Shown one piece after another: positions 31,489-42,664 of a DNA stretch of 64,000 nucleotides. The translations under genes were made by a program, and so were the position numbers. Below the pieces are notes generated by a model. That model was not told where the DNA came from and made no database searches. It was given only the letters and a program-made list of their open reading frames with translations. The DNA is taken from positions 620,001-684,000 of the forward strand of contig CM057057.1 of the NCBI GenBank assembly GCA_029945375.1, read 5' to 3'. Positions within the stretch are counted from its first letter, which is position 1; every line of letters begins with the position of its first letter. The DNA is from Agaricus subrufescens. Lineage: Eukaryota > Basidiomycota > Agaricomycetes > Agaricales > Agaricaceae.

Positions 31489-32529
31489 GATAATACTGCT
31501 AGGGATTGCAATTGTATCATTCAGCTACTCCATACTGGTAAATAGATTACCTACTGCTAGCTTAAGCTGGCAAACGTGCCAGGGTAGATGTCGGCCATAG
31601 CATGACTATGACTACTCTAAATGCTGTGCTGGTCCCTTCGCCATGCGTCAGACTGATTCTGGAAATTGACAAAAGATAGCTGGTGTAAATGCAGGGGGCT
31701 AAACCGGGAAGCCTGTGTGGACACAGTAAGACAAATATTTCAAACAATATACTTTACATGATGAGTGGGACGGGACGCGGTTTGTGGACATTGAATCGAT
31801 GTTCAACAATCTCAGGTAACGCATTGGGGGAAACAGAGAAGGGGAACAATTTTGGTGATAGCAGCCAATGAATGATCTCGGCGTTCAATGGTTTGAAAAT
31901 GGTTTGCAGATGGCGTAGGGTATTCCCTACAAGATGCGGTCAGTCTTTGCGGAAAAATAAAAGATTAAGTGGTACGTACATTCAGGATGACGATAACAGG
32001 CTTTATATGTCAACAGCACCCGATGTAGATCACTGGAATATGAGATGCCCTGTTACGCACCTGTAACGAGATGGATTCTCTTGGCCCTTCGCTCTTCTAC
32101 CACACACGACCTGCAAAGGGAGGGCTAAAAAGGTTTCTCGAACTTTGGAATCGATCCGAGTTGCCATATATGATATCTGGCTCAAAACATCACGTGTCGC
32201 CTGCTTCTATTCCACTCGCAACGAACGTGTAAAGCCCTTTCGTCCATATGATATAATACGAATCCTTGCATTTTCCTGTTCAATTTCGCCCGAAAAATTC
32301 CACCTGCATCTAGAAACTACAATCTTCTTATCGTCCTCTTCAAAGGTCGTCATATGAGAGGGCGAGCGATAACATGTGATATATTCCATTATAATCCTAC
32401 TTCCGTCGAAGAGATATTTGGTTGTACGTTCTTGACATGTCATTGTAAGTCGAAGATATTCGCTGCTGACAAGTTCTCTTGATTGATGTGGAGGTACCCC
32501 TCAAAGAAAGATACAATAAGAATGAAAGC

Positions 32530-32680
32530 AGAAGGGAGAAGGAAAAGAAAAGGGCGTACAAGGAAGCGCGACAAACAATATTTCTACCAATACCACAATC
32601 TCTAATTTTATTCGACGTTCGCAGCGGCTTGCTTCGATCTATTAAGGATAGGATGTTTGCTCATGACCATTCTTCAGTGA
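32530..32680 (-). pseudogene. Relic of a Crinkler ubiquitin-like header exon
   Basis: On the reverse strand the segment gives LIDRSKPLRTSNKIRDCGIG, which aligns with the end of the Crinkler headers at 7-8 kb (K-x-K-P-L, then L-R-D-C-N-I-G). The following GTACGCCC stands where those exons have their GTGCGCC donor. The rest of the domain is eroded. It abuts the truncated SET3-like copy B (homology starts about 32674). It is evidence that Crinkler genes were once more numerous in this region. Confidence 0.65.
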
Positions 32681-34133
32681 TCACAGTAGGGCTGGTTGAG
32701 ATAGCCGAGATCGGTGTCGTGATGATAGTATTTTCGCTGATCAGGCTCTTCAGCTTGTCGACCGTGCTGACCTCGGGGACATCGATACGGCGGGATTGGT
32801 CAACGCTGAAGTACGAGAGGGTTATGGCAGCATCTGACAGTTCTCGTGATTAACATATGACCCATTTCGCACATGGCTTGACTTATCCCGAAGCAAGTCG
32901 TAACCCTCGGGTCACAGTACATGCTGAATTCGAATACATATTGTCTAGACCCAGATAGCACAAACACAGTGATTGAATTAGCAAATAAAAATTTCATACA
33001 ATTATAATGACTTCCAATGACGAACAGGCGAAGCACAAACAGCAAAGGTAAAAGCAATGATATCCCTCGTGAAATAGAGGCCATGGTGAATGAATAAAAG
33101 ACGAGCATTGCTCGACAGCAAAAGTTATAAGAAAAAAAGCCCTCCAATTTACCGCTGACATACCTTAATACTTGTCACTTTGTCCGGGGCCAAGAATCCC
33201 AATCCCTACGCGGCCGCGGCGTCCAACGATCCCATTCTTTCTCCCTCTCCCTCTCTTTACTGCTCGACCTTTCCCTATCCCTATCCCGATCTCGATCATA
33301 TCTCACCCAATCATTCCCCAGCCTCTTAGTACTACCGGCACTATTATTGCTATTATTGATTCCCATCCCCATAGCCATCATACTGCTGATGGGATCGCGG
33401 TGAAGGTGATGTGAAGGAGTCGTGACAGTGACGGGAGGGCGTGGTGGTAGGCCGGCACTAGGAGGAATTGATGTGGGGGTCGGTGTAGCAGTGGGAGTGA
33501 CGGGCGTGGATGAGTTCGGTGTATTTGACTTGGAGGTATTACGGGTTGCGGGAATCCTTGTATTTATAGCTTGCAGTCGGGAACTTGCTGCATTTGCCCC
33601 AACTGAACTCGTTGACGGCGTCGGACGCATGCGTTCAACCAGGCCCAAATTCGACGAGTCCTTGACATCGCTAAAGGAAGCGCCCTCCAAGGCAGAAGGC
33701 GGAGGCGGGGGCGTACTGGATGCCAATCGCCGGGGGGAAGCCATTCTGACGGCTGATAGTGGCATTGGCTGATGAATGGCATTACTAGTCGCTACGGCTG
33801 GTGGAGGTGGGGGCTGAGGCGGGGGCGACGTTTTGGGCTGGGGAGGATGTGTGGATGATGATGACGATGATGATGGCAAAGAGTTTGTAGTGTTCGAAGC
33901 TCTGGCCGGCCCGGCGCAACCAATCGCCCTTGTCGTCGGTGCGCCCGACATCGAACCCTTTAATGCCCTGGGGCCAGTCGGAGGCGCGACACCGGTAAGA
34001 CCAACTTTCGGCCTATACGGAGCTGGAGGCGCACCACCAGTAAAGGAAAAGTTCGTCATAGCTCGCGGTGCTCGCGGTGCAAGAGGTGCTGCTGATTTCG
34101 GTGCGGGTCGTCTCGTCATCGGGTTAGTGGGTG
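32674..34133 (-). pseudogene. Partial copy of the SET3-like gene 3' end (copy B)
   Basis: Positions 33175-34133 repeat the last ~315 codons of exon 6 of the intact gene almost exactly, keeping the in-frame MTNFSF segment that copy A lacks, and end mid-exon. Positions 32674-33174 repeat its 3' flank with more divergence. At 34133-34136 it joins directly, in the same orientation, to the 3' flank of the intact gene. This is a tandem partial duplication. The frame is open but has no promoter, first exon or domain, so it is unlikely to be a gene. Confidence 0.85.
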
Positions 34134-34665
34134 AATCAATATCAAATGGCGACTATTTAAAGCTCAGTGATCACAGCAGGGCTGGTTGAGATAGCCAAGA
34201 TCGATGTCGCGAGGATAGTATTTTCGTTGATCAGGCTCTCCAGCTTGTCGACCGTGCTGTCCTCGGGGACATCAGTACGGCAGGATTGGTCAACGCTGAA
34301 GTACGAGAGGATTATGGCAGCATCTGACATTTCTCGTGTTTAATATATGACCCATTCCGTACTGGCCTGACTTATCCCAAAGCAAGTCGTAACCCTCGGG
34401 TCATAGTGCATGCTGAATTCGAATACATGTTGTCTAGACCCGGATATCACAAACACAGTGATTGAATTAGCAAATAAAATTTTCGTACAATTATAATGAC
34501 TTCCAATGACGAACAGGCGAAGCACAAACAGCAAAGGTGAAAGCAATGATATCCCTCGTGAAATGGAGGCCATGGTGAATGAATAAAAAACGAGCATTGC
34601 TCGACAGCAAAAGAAAAAAAAAAACAAAGGCCCTCCAGCTTACCGCTGACATGCCTTAATACTTG

Positions 34666-37600
34666 TCATTTTGTCCGAGGCCACGAATCCCAATCCCTAC
34701 GCGGCCGCGGCGTCCAACGATCCCATTCTTTCTCCCTCTCCCTCTCTTTACTGCTCGACCTTTCCCTATCCCTATCCCGATCTCGATCATATCTCACCCA
34801 ATCATTCCCCAGCCTCTTAGTACTACCGGCACTATTATTGCTATTATTGATTCCCATCCCCATAGCCATCATACTGCTGATGGGATCGCGGTGAAGGTGA
34901 TGTGAAGGAGTCGTGACAGTGACGGGAGGGCGTGGTGGTAGGCTGGCACTAGGAGGAATTGATGTGGGGGTCGGTGTAGCAGTGGGAGTGACGGGCGTGG
35001 ATGAGTTCGGTGTATTTGACCTGGAGGTATTACGGGTTGCGGGAATCCTTGTATTTATAGCTTGCAGTCGGGAACTTGCTGCATTTGCCCCAACTGAACT
35101 CGTTGACGGCGTCGGACGCATGCGTTCAACCAGGCCCAAATTCGACGAGTCCTTGACATCGCTAAAGGAAGCGCCCTCCAAGGCAGAAGGCGGAGGCGGG
35201 GGCGTACTGGATGCCAATCGCCGGGGGGAAGCCATTCTGACGGCTGATAGTGGCATTGGCTGATGAATGGCATTACTAGTCGCTACGGCTGGTGGAGGTG
35301 GGGGCTGAGGCGGGGGCGACGTTTTGGGCTGGGGAGGATGTGTGGATGATGATGACGATGATGATGGCAAAGAGTTTGTAGTGTTCGAAGCTCTGGCCGG
35401 CCCGGCGCAACCAATCGCCCTTGTCGTCGGTGCGCCCGACATCGAACCCTTTAATGCCCTGGGGCCAGTCGGAGGCGCGACACCGGTAAGACCAACTTTC
35501 GGCCTATACAGAGCTGGAGGCGCACCACCAGTGAAGGAAAAGTTTGTCATAGCTCGCGGTGCTCGCGGTGCAAGAGGTGCTGCTGATTTCGGTACGGGTC
35601 GTCTCGTCATCGGGTTAGTGGGTGAATGAGAACGAGAGGTAGTCGAAGGTGTATCCGATGGGGGTGGTGGAGCGGCAGAAGACAGAGGCGGCGGCGCTGT
35701 GGTTGATGTCGAGGAAGATGGACTCGGCGAGGGGATAGTGGGCGAGTTAGGGGTCATTGAAGGTTGTTTCTGTGCGAGTTCATTGTTGTCCTTGCATCGC
35801 AACGGGCGAATGCGAGGAACCATGACGCCAGGCGTATTAATCGTCGAGTTGACCAGGGGCCTAAGTGCCGCTGGTGGTGATACTGAACGTTGTTCGGAGG
35901 CGGTTTGGTTGACCTTGACTTTTTCCGTACCTACACAGAAATCCGTCAGTTTACAATACACACAAACGCGCAATGAAGGATTCAAAGTGCGCACTTGTTG
36001 ACCCCTCGAGAAAACTCTTCAACTTTAATTTCTCCCAAGTGTCCATCGCTCCCTTCTTTCTCGCTTCCATAAGCTGTTTCGTTTTCTCTTTCTCCCTCTT
36101 CAACTCCTCCTCCAGTATATCAAGCCTCTGCTCGTGCGTATCATTAGAATTTTGCCGAGGTACGGCAGCTTTTTTCGCTTCCTTCTCGCTCTCCTCCTTT
36201 GCTTTCCTTTCACGCTCCTCCTTTTCCCTTTGAGCTCTCTCTCTCTCCTCCTTCTCTCCTACAGATAGCATAATATCCGCCCATGAACCGTTGATTTGAG
36301 GGGGCTTAGTAGATATTAACGCCCCGAATGTCGATGATGCATAAATCGACGGTGATCCTGCACCTGGTTTTGCTGTCAACTGGGATGAGGGAGCAGATGA
36401 TAGCAAGGGGGTGGTTGTTGGTAAAGGGGAAGAGGAAGTAGAGGGTGACAACACAGGATTTGGAGATTTAGAATTGCCATGAGCTGAGGAAGCATTACCG
36501 CCGACGTGTCTCATCTCAGAGTGCAACTTGACCGGCAGCGACGTGCTCGTCGTTATACGCGGAGTAAACTTGAGAAGTGGCTATATAAGATGTTTCACTT
36601 GAACCGCTTGAAGAAATGAAATGAGAATCACGTACTTTATCATTGACGAGACTAGAAGAGTTAATGGCCTGCGCCACCGCTGCGCTTGTGTTCATGGTGC
36701 AATCCAGGGCGATGATCGAAGAGTCCACGATTGGCGAGTTCATCCCGTCAACCTCGCCCTTCCCCATCTGGCCCGGATTCTCTTCTCTAAGCTTCTTCTT
36801 CCTTGCAGCAAAATCTTTCAGAGACATCTTTACTTTCGGTAGGGATTGAACGGGGGCAGGTGGAGGAGATACGGATTCGACTTTGCTCGAGGCTAGATCT
36901 GGTGGTTCGGTTGTTGTATGTGAAGGGTCGGCGGGAGAGATGGTCAGATCGATGAACGATGGGCCTGAACATGGAGGGGTGGTTGCTTTCCGAGAAAACC
37001 ACGAGGGCGGAGGTGGCGACTGGGAAGGATACTGAAGCGTTGGGTTGTCGTCCGCTATCAGTAGCTCTCCCTCCTCCAGCTCATCTTGATCGCTAATAGT
37101 CTCCTTTGGTACCTCCTGGTCGACTTCCATCTTTCCGGAACCCTTGCCTTCCAACGGAGACGCTGGTGGTGGTGGTAGCATGGGCGGAGGTGGTGGAGTA
37201 GGCGTGGCCGGGGACATTGGTGATGAGGGTTCGTCGATAGGATCGGGTGGTGGAGATTCTGGAGAGTCCCGTATGATTTCTTCATCGTCTGGTGGTTGCA
37301 CAAGACCTTCGTCTTGTTCGGGAGATGAGGGCGGTGGCAATACATCGGGTAGTTTAGACTCGCGGGGAGACGGTGGCGTAGTGATAGCGGTAGATGTTGG
37401 TGAAGGGTGCCGGTGACAAGGGGACCTGGGTGAACGTGATCTCGATCGTGAGCGGGAACGACGAGGGGAGATAGATATTGAAGCAGGGGGAGAGTGTGAG
37501 GAAGGCGAGGATGAGGAGTGGGGTGCATCCACTGGTGTTTTCGTAGTGCTGTCTGTTGGAATGACTTCTTTCCGTTCAAACGGGGTCCAGGGTTGATACG

Positions 37601-39464
37601 GACTTGGGGTAGCCTCGACAATGGAGAGGCGGGAGAGGCCAGTTGAGGGGGACAAGACGTCGATGGAGGTAAGATGTGATGTCGCTGGTAATGGCGGAGG
37701 AGGCATGTCACGAACTAGAATGAGGATATGAGAATGAGGATGACGAAAGAATGAGTGTTGACGCACGAGTGACTTTTGAACTGCTCGGAGTTGGAGTTCC
37801 ATCCATGCTTATCCCCAAGCCAAAGCTGATCTCGTCGGCACTAGCTATACTCAGTAAGCTACCGGCCGGGGACTGAGTTTTGATCCTCCTCAGCTGTTTC
37901 TTCCATCTCTTGCGCATTTTGGGTGGCATTCGGTCTTCGTCGTCGTCTGGCGGTTCCAATTCTGGCAAGAGTCGATCTGAGGAAGACGAAGCGGAATTGC
38001 TGGAGGTGCGACGCATACGGGGTGGTGCAGAGGAGGGCGGGATAGCTGAGATAGCGCACTTGTGAGTATGGGTATGAGGAGAGAGGAAATGCTTACAGAG
38101 GAGAGCGGAGCGAGTGGCGAGTCCATCGCACACGAGGCTCTCCTTGGCCTTTCCCTTTCGGTGGGAAGCAAGGGAGCTATTGCTGGACATTTCCACACCA
38201 GCCATACCACTCGACGAGGGGATGCGCTCCCTCGTGCGAAAGCCTCGCTGCTTGCCTATAAGGGGGCCGAGGTCAACCGAATGAGGGGGAAGAAGCCGTG
38301 AAGAATCGTCTTCAACGAAGGCGGCCATTTGGTTGAGGACGCAGTCACGAGCCTTCGAGCCGCACGCACAGGTGGTAAAGTTGGAGGAGAGGGCGTGGAG
38401 GATATCTGCCATTTGTCTTCGGAGGTGCTGGACCTGTTGTGAGCTGGATTAGGTTGATGGAGGGAGTGGGTGAGGTCGGAGAAACAAGGAGAAAAGGGAG
38501 AGACTGACGGGAAGGCGTGTGGTGACTGGATAAGGGCGGGGAGGGAGTGGACGACGTTGCCATCGTCCCACTCCCAGCCGAGGATGACTTCTTCGTTGGG
38601 CTTGAGGTCCCGCGTGGCAAAGACGCCGAAAGAGAGGGAATCGGGGGGACAGAGGACGGGGCGAAGGACGGCGTTGGGTCTGCAACCGCTCCGGAGGTAG
38701 CGAGAGTTGTCGCCGGCCTGGCGGGCATCGAGGGCGAGGTCGAGCGGGGGACCGATGAGGTGGACAAAGGGCTTGGGCATGCCGAGGTGGGCGTAGGCGT
38801 TGAGGGGATCTGCGAGGTAGGAGGAGGAGGGGACGACGTTGGAGGTGTACGGGGCGATGAAGTCGTGGGAGCGGACGGGGGCGGCGGTGTGGACGGCGTA
38901 GGCGGGGGGGAGGACGGAGGGGTTTGTGAAGGACGAGAGGGGCGACTGGGGCGGGAGCTGCTTGAGGGTGGTGGGCGGGGGGAGGAGGTGCGGGAGGGCG
39001 ACAGGGGTCGTGGTGGGGTCGTCGTCGTCGGCGAGGGCAGTGATGCCGCGCCAGTGGTGGGCGTAGCGGCGGAGCTTTTCGCGGGCATCGGGGTGGACGA
39101 TGTCGGCGGCGATGGGGACAAAGGCGTGGGTGGAGGGCTCGTCGGTCTCTGCGACCTCTCTGTGGCGGATCCGGCGGTGTTTTCTGTCGATGCCGGGGGA
39201 AAGACGGCGGCCGTCCTTGGCGCGCTGCTGGCGGGCGCGCTGGAGACGCTCGGCGGCGTCGCGGTTGACGGGGCGGGGCTTGCAGGCCCAGCACTTCCAC
39301 TCCTCGGGGACGGCGCCGTTGACGATGTCGTAGCAGGCGGCGTGGGACCAGCGCTGGCAGGAGTCGCAGGCGATGGAGAAGCCGTCGTCGTGGTCGAAGC
39401 CGCAGATGCAGCGGTAGCCGTCGTCGTCCGCCTTGCGCTTCAGAGGCACCACCGCGCCCGACAT
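34666..39464 (-). CDS. SET3: PHD finger and SET-domain protein of the Set3/MLL5 type
   Basis: Six exons (39464-38509, 38443-38097, 38045-37767, 37714-36636, 36580-35995, 35930-34666) join to 1503 residues with all intron phases consistent. Residues 19-61 form a canonical PHD finger (C-x-C ... C-x2-C ... H-x2-C ... C-x2-C), expected to read methylated histone H3. Residues about 205-312 are a SET domain with NSRYLRSGCRPNAVL and EEVILGWEWDD. The usual catalytic NHxxxPN and DY signatures are altered, as in Set3 and MLL5 relatives thought to act as histone readers in a deacetylase complex. A basic RMPPKMRKRWKKQLRRIK stretch follows. Long Ser/Pro-rich disordered regions, a charged helix (EKEERERAQREKEERERK) and an Arg/Asp-rich tail complete it. 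The start is the first ATG of the open frame. It faces the dehydrogenase gene across 69 bp. The symbol denotes family, not proven orthology. Confidence 0.85.
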
Positions 39465-39533
39465 GCAGAACTGCTCCAACCCCGATTATTCTCCCCATTT
39501 TCCCCCCATTTGCTGACAAAGCCCTGCTCTCCC
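39465..39533. promoter_or_regulatory. Very short divergent promoter region
   Basis: Only 69 bp separate the start codons of the SET-domain gene (reverse) and the dehydrogenase gene (forward). It contains ATTCTCCCCATTTTCCCCCCATT and no obvious TATA box. The two genes probably share control elements or their 5' leaders overlap. Confidence 0.6.
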
Positions 39534-40524
39534 ATGCACCTCCTCCTCCCGCCCCCCGCCCACGCCATCCACAACATTCTCCTCGCCCTCGCCACCGCCA
39601 CCGCCGCCCTCGCGTCCCTCGCATTCACCGCCGCCGTTGTCCTCCCGCTCTCCCTCCTCCGCCCGCTTCTCCTCCCCCCACCGTCCCTCCCCCGGCTCCC
39701 CAAAGTCGTCCTCGTCATCGGTGCCTCGAGTGGCATCGGCCTCCAGGTCGTCAAGCAATACGCCACAGAGCCCATCACGATCATTGCGGCCTCGAGCAAC
39801 CTCGCCAAGCTCGAGTCTGCTCTCGGTTCTCTCGGACCCACCAAGGCTACCATCCACGCGAAACAGGTCAACCTCAAAGACGCTTCCCCGGTCATCCAGA
39901 GCTCTATCCGCGGCCTCGACGACGCTCATGGCCCTATCACCCATCTCTATGCCGTCAGCGGGATTTCTAACCACTTGGACAGCGATAAGCCTTGGGATCT
40001 GCAAGTTACTCAAGCCATGATCAGCGTCAACATATCGGGTACTGTCACAGCCGTCCTATCCATGTACGAACTCATGAAAATGCGATCATTCGGTAAAATT
40101 GTGCGCCCACAGATGTCTTTGCTGCGCATATACCCACCCTTTTTCCCAGTGCATCGTTGGTTCTCTCGCCGGTTACTACTGTCCCGCCAACATGATTTCC
40201 TATGCCTCTACCAAAGCCTTTATCAACACATTTTCCACAAATCTTCGCTGTCTGGCCGCTCCTTTTGGCATAGATGTCGTTACTGTCGCACCGGGCCTCA
40301 TCAAAACCCGTATGACTGATCAAATGCGCTCTCAACAAAGCACCGTACCCGCTTTCGAATATGAATCCGCCCAAGGTATGGCTTCCACCATGGTCAATGC
40401 TGTTGAATCTGGTGGCATCGGGCTCGTTGCTTGGCCGTGGCGTCAATCCCTCCTCTTCTATGCTTTCCAAGGTTTGCTCTTCCACATTCGCCCCTTCTTT
40501 ATTCACCCCTCTCACCCTCTCTAG
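39534..40524 (+). CDS. Membrane-anchored short-chain dehydrogenase/reductase (3-ketosphinganine reductase-like)
   Basis: Two exons (39534-40100, 40150-40524) give 313 residues. The N-terminus has one or two hydrophobic segments (HNILLALATATAALASLAF and VVLPLSLLRPLLL). A Rossmann fold with KVVLVIGASSGIG follows (nucleotide-binding GxxxGxG). After the intron come the catalytic Ser in VGSLAGYY and YASTK (Tyr-x3-Lys). A hydrophobic C-terminus (LLFYAFQGLLFHI) suggests a second membrane contact. Membrane-bound SDRs of this form include 3-ketodihydrosphingosine reductase of sphingolipid synthesis, an ER enzyme; this is the closest match I can propose, but other SDRs are possible. The donor is GTGCGC rather than GTAAGT-like, with exon phases in agreement. 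Confidence 0.8.
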
Positions 40525-42664
40525 CTTTAAACCCGGTTTGTGACTCCCTCGGACGTTTTATAGCTTTCAAGGCCAAAGTATCTGGCAAGAAGATCACCTA
40601 GCTGACGCAATCTGTCGTTTGTATTCCGTTGTACACTATATATATACACGTATACAATTGTTGTCACCGATCTAGAAGCGATTCAGTCTATTAGCCCCAT
40701 GTCCTCGACCTTCTATTCGTTCCCAAAGTCGTTACGTTAGGCTTGGTGTGATCCCGGAAAGAAAGTTTGTTTAAGAGCGATCGCCAGGGGTACTACAGTG
40801 GAAGGAATCCATGAGAACCCCTCTGGTGCATCAATTCTCGGTGGTCGAGACTCGGTCCGTCTCATATTCAGCTCGTTCACACCAGCACAAGATCATTACA
40901 GATACAAAATGATAGTACCAGACTGATCAAAACTCTAGGGACTATCAATCAATCGAGCCATACCCAATAGCCCACTGAGTTTTTCATTGTCGTCCTTTGA
41001 CGGCTTCATACATTGCCGTGGCTACTTGTACAACTTGTCATAATCTAGGATTTGAGAAAACCTGGAGGTCATGATTATCTCCGAGCACAACAGTATGGCC
41101 CAATGGGTTGTCGGATCCTATGGCTTTGCGTGGCCCAGGCAGAGGGGCTCGAATCGTCCTTTAGGAAGGACGGACTGAGAAAGTGGACGTGATTCTTTAC
41201 GAAGACCGAAATTTCGGAGAGTGAAGAAAACATGTTTTATACACAGGAGTATTACTAGTCGAAGGGTGTCGAAAAGATATGCGCTACGGGACAAAAGACT
41301 TACTCTGAAATCATTCTACTCTATCTGTGCTTGAGATCGTCAAGACGGAGCATGTGTATATGTCTAGATAGTGCGAGACGTACAGAAAGATATTTTGTGA
41401 TCTTGCCAATCCACGCTCTGGCACTCTATAGAACAGTATATTGCCTGTTCAAAAAAGTTGTTGAGCGCAGAATGGTCAAATGTAAACTAACAAACCGACG
41501 TACACGAGTTACATACACGCTGACTGGTCGTCTCAGACTAAATCCCACGTTTATTGAGTTTCTGAACAGGAACATAGGTCTCTCTGTTCAGCGTTCACCC
41601 CATAGGCTCCAGGCACCTCGTTCGCGTCTAGGGGACTGTTATGTATTAGGATCTCCGTCGGGTGACACTTTGCAGCTGCGCAGGGTATTTTATCTTCTTG
41701 TCAATCTTTGGCGGGCTCTATCTGATCGCCGTTGGAGTTCATTACAGAAAGTCAAAAAACCGCAGTCGATCTTCTAGAAGCGTATATGAGATAACGCACC
41801 TTATCAATTGTATGGCACAAAAAGATTAAACCCCACTTCGAAACTCTTACTTATGTGACCCTCCAAACCTTTCAGATTACTTTATCTACAGATCGTCTCT
41901 ACTACTGATTTCCGGTAGGGCAAATGGTGAAAACGGTCATCCTGTGAGGGCAGAAGTAGCGAGGAGCTTAGTATAACGACAGGAGCTTTGAGATCACACC
42001 ACTGTCGGTCGGGTGGGATTCTTAGCACCAATCCCGTTAGGACAAGTTGAATAGATTCCACATAAGTATCTTCGTTACTTCACAGAATGCCTGACGCCAT
42101 CACGTGTAGGATAAGCATACGTTTATCATTTGCACTAATATTTCACTTAGTACCGCCATAACATAATAAATGGTTAACCAGGCATCAAAGTACGAAAAAA
42201 CTGACATTATCCATTCTTAATGTTCGAGATGATCGAATATCGTCCTTATATTTCTCGTCTTTGATAAAAATAGGCCCGTCAATCCGTTTCCTCCTTCCGG
42301 ATTTGTCATGACGCTCCTTTCTATGCCAGGGAAGTATGTCAATTGTGAAGTGCTCAAAATTGGCTCTACGGTAACTACATGACAAGAATTCCTCAGCGGC
42401 ACTGATTCATTACCAGGATGTCCATGAATCAACTCAGTCCACAGACTTCTGCAACGAGCGGTGATAACCAGATAAAGATGTCATATTGCGCCTGAGAGTA
42501 CCGCTTGAGTACTGACAAGCGAATATCAATACACTGCGCTGAAGCCCCAAGAGACCACCTATAAAGACGTGGAGAATCATGACAGCGTCTATCAGCCCCG
42601 AACCCTGAAGTCACGGGGCTGCTTGGGCTTCAACTGCTACCATCACTTGCGTTCTCACCAAGCT
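40525..42664. other. Intergenic region, no supportable gene
   Basis: An open frame of 148 codons (41331-41777, forward) has no recognisable domain, no splice pattern and a basic, irregular composition; I do not support it. No RNA gene or repeat was seen apart from a short TATATATATA at about 40636. Confidence 0.5.

Noticed and set aside
38547..40319. A 590-codon forward open frame
   Set aside because: It is the GC-rich antisense of the SET-domain exon read through the 69-bp promoter into the first dehydrogenase exon in frame. It has Gly/Val/Asp-rich low complexity, and the real genes on both sides explain it.
41331..41777. A 148-codon forward open frame
   Set aside because: No motif, no splice context, irregular basic composition and no start context; chance is the better explanation.
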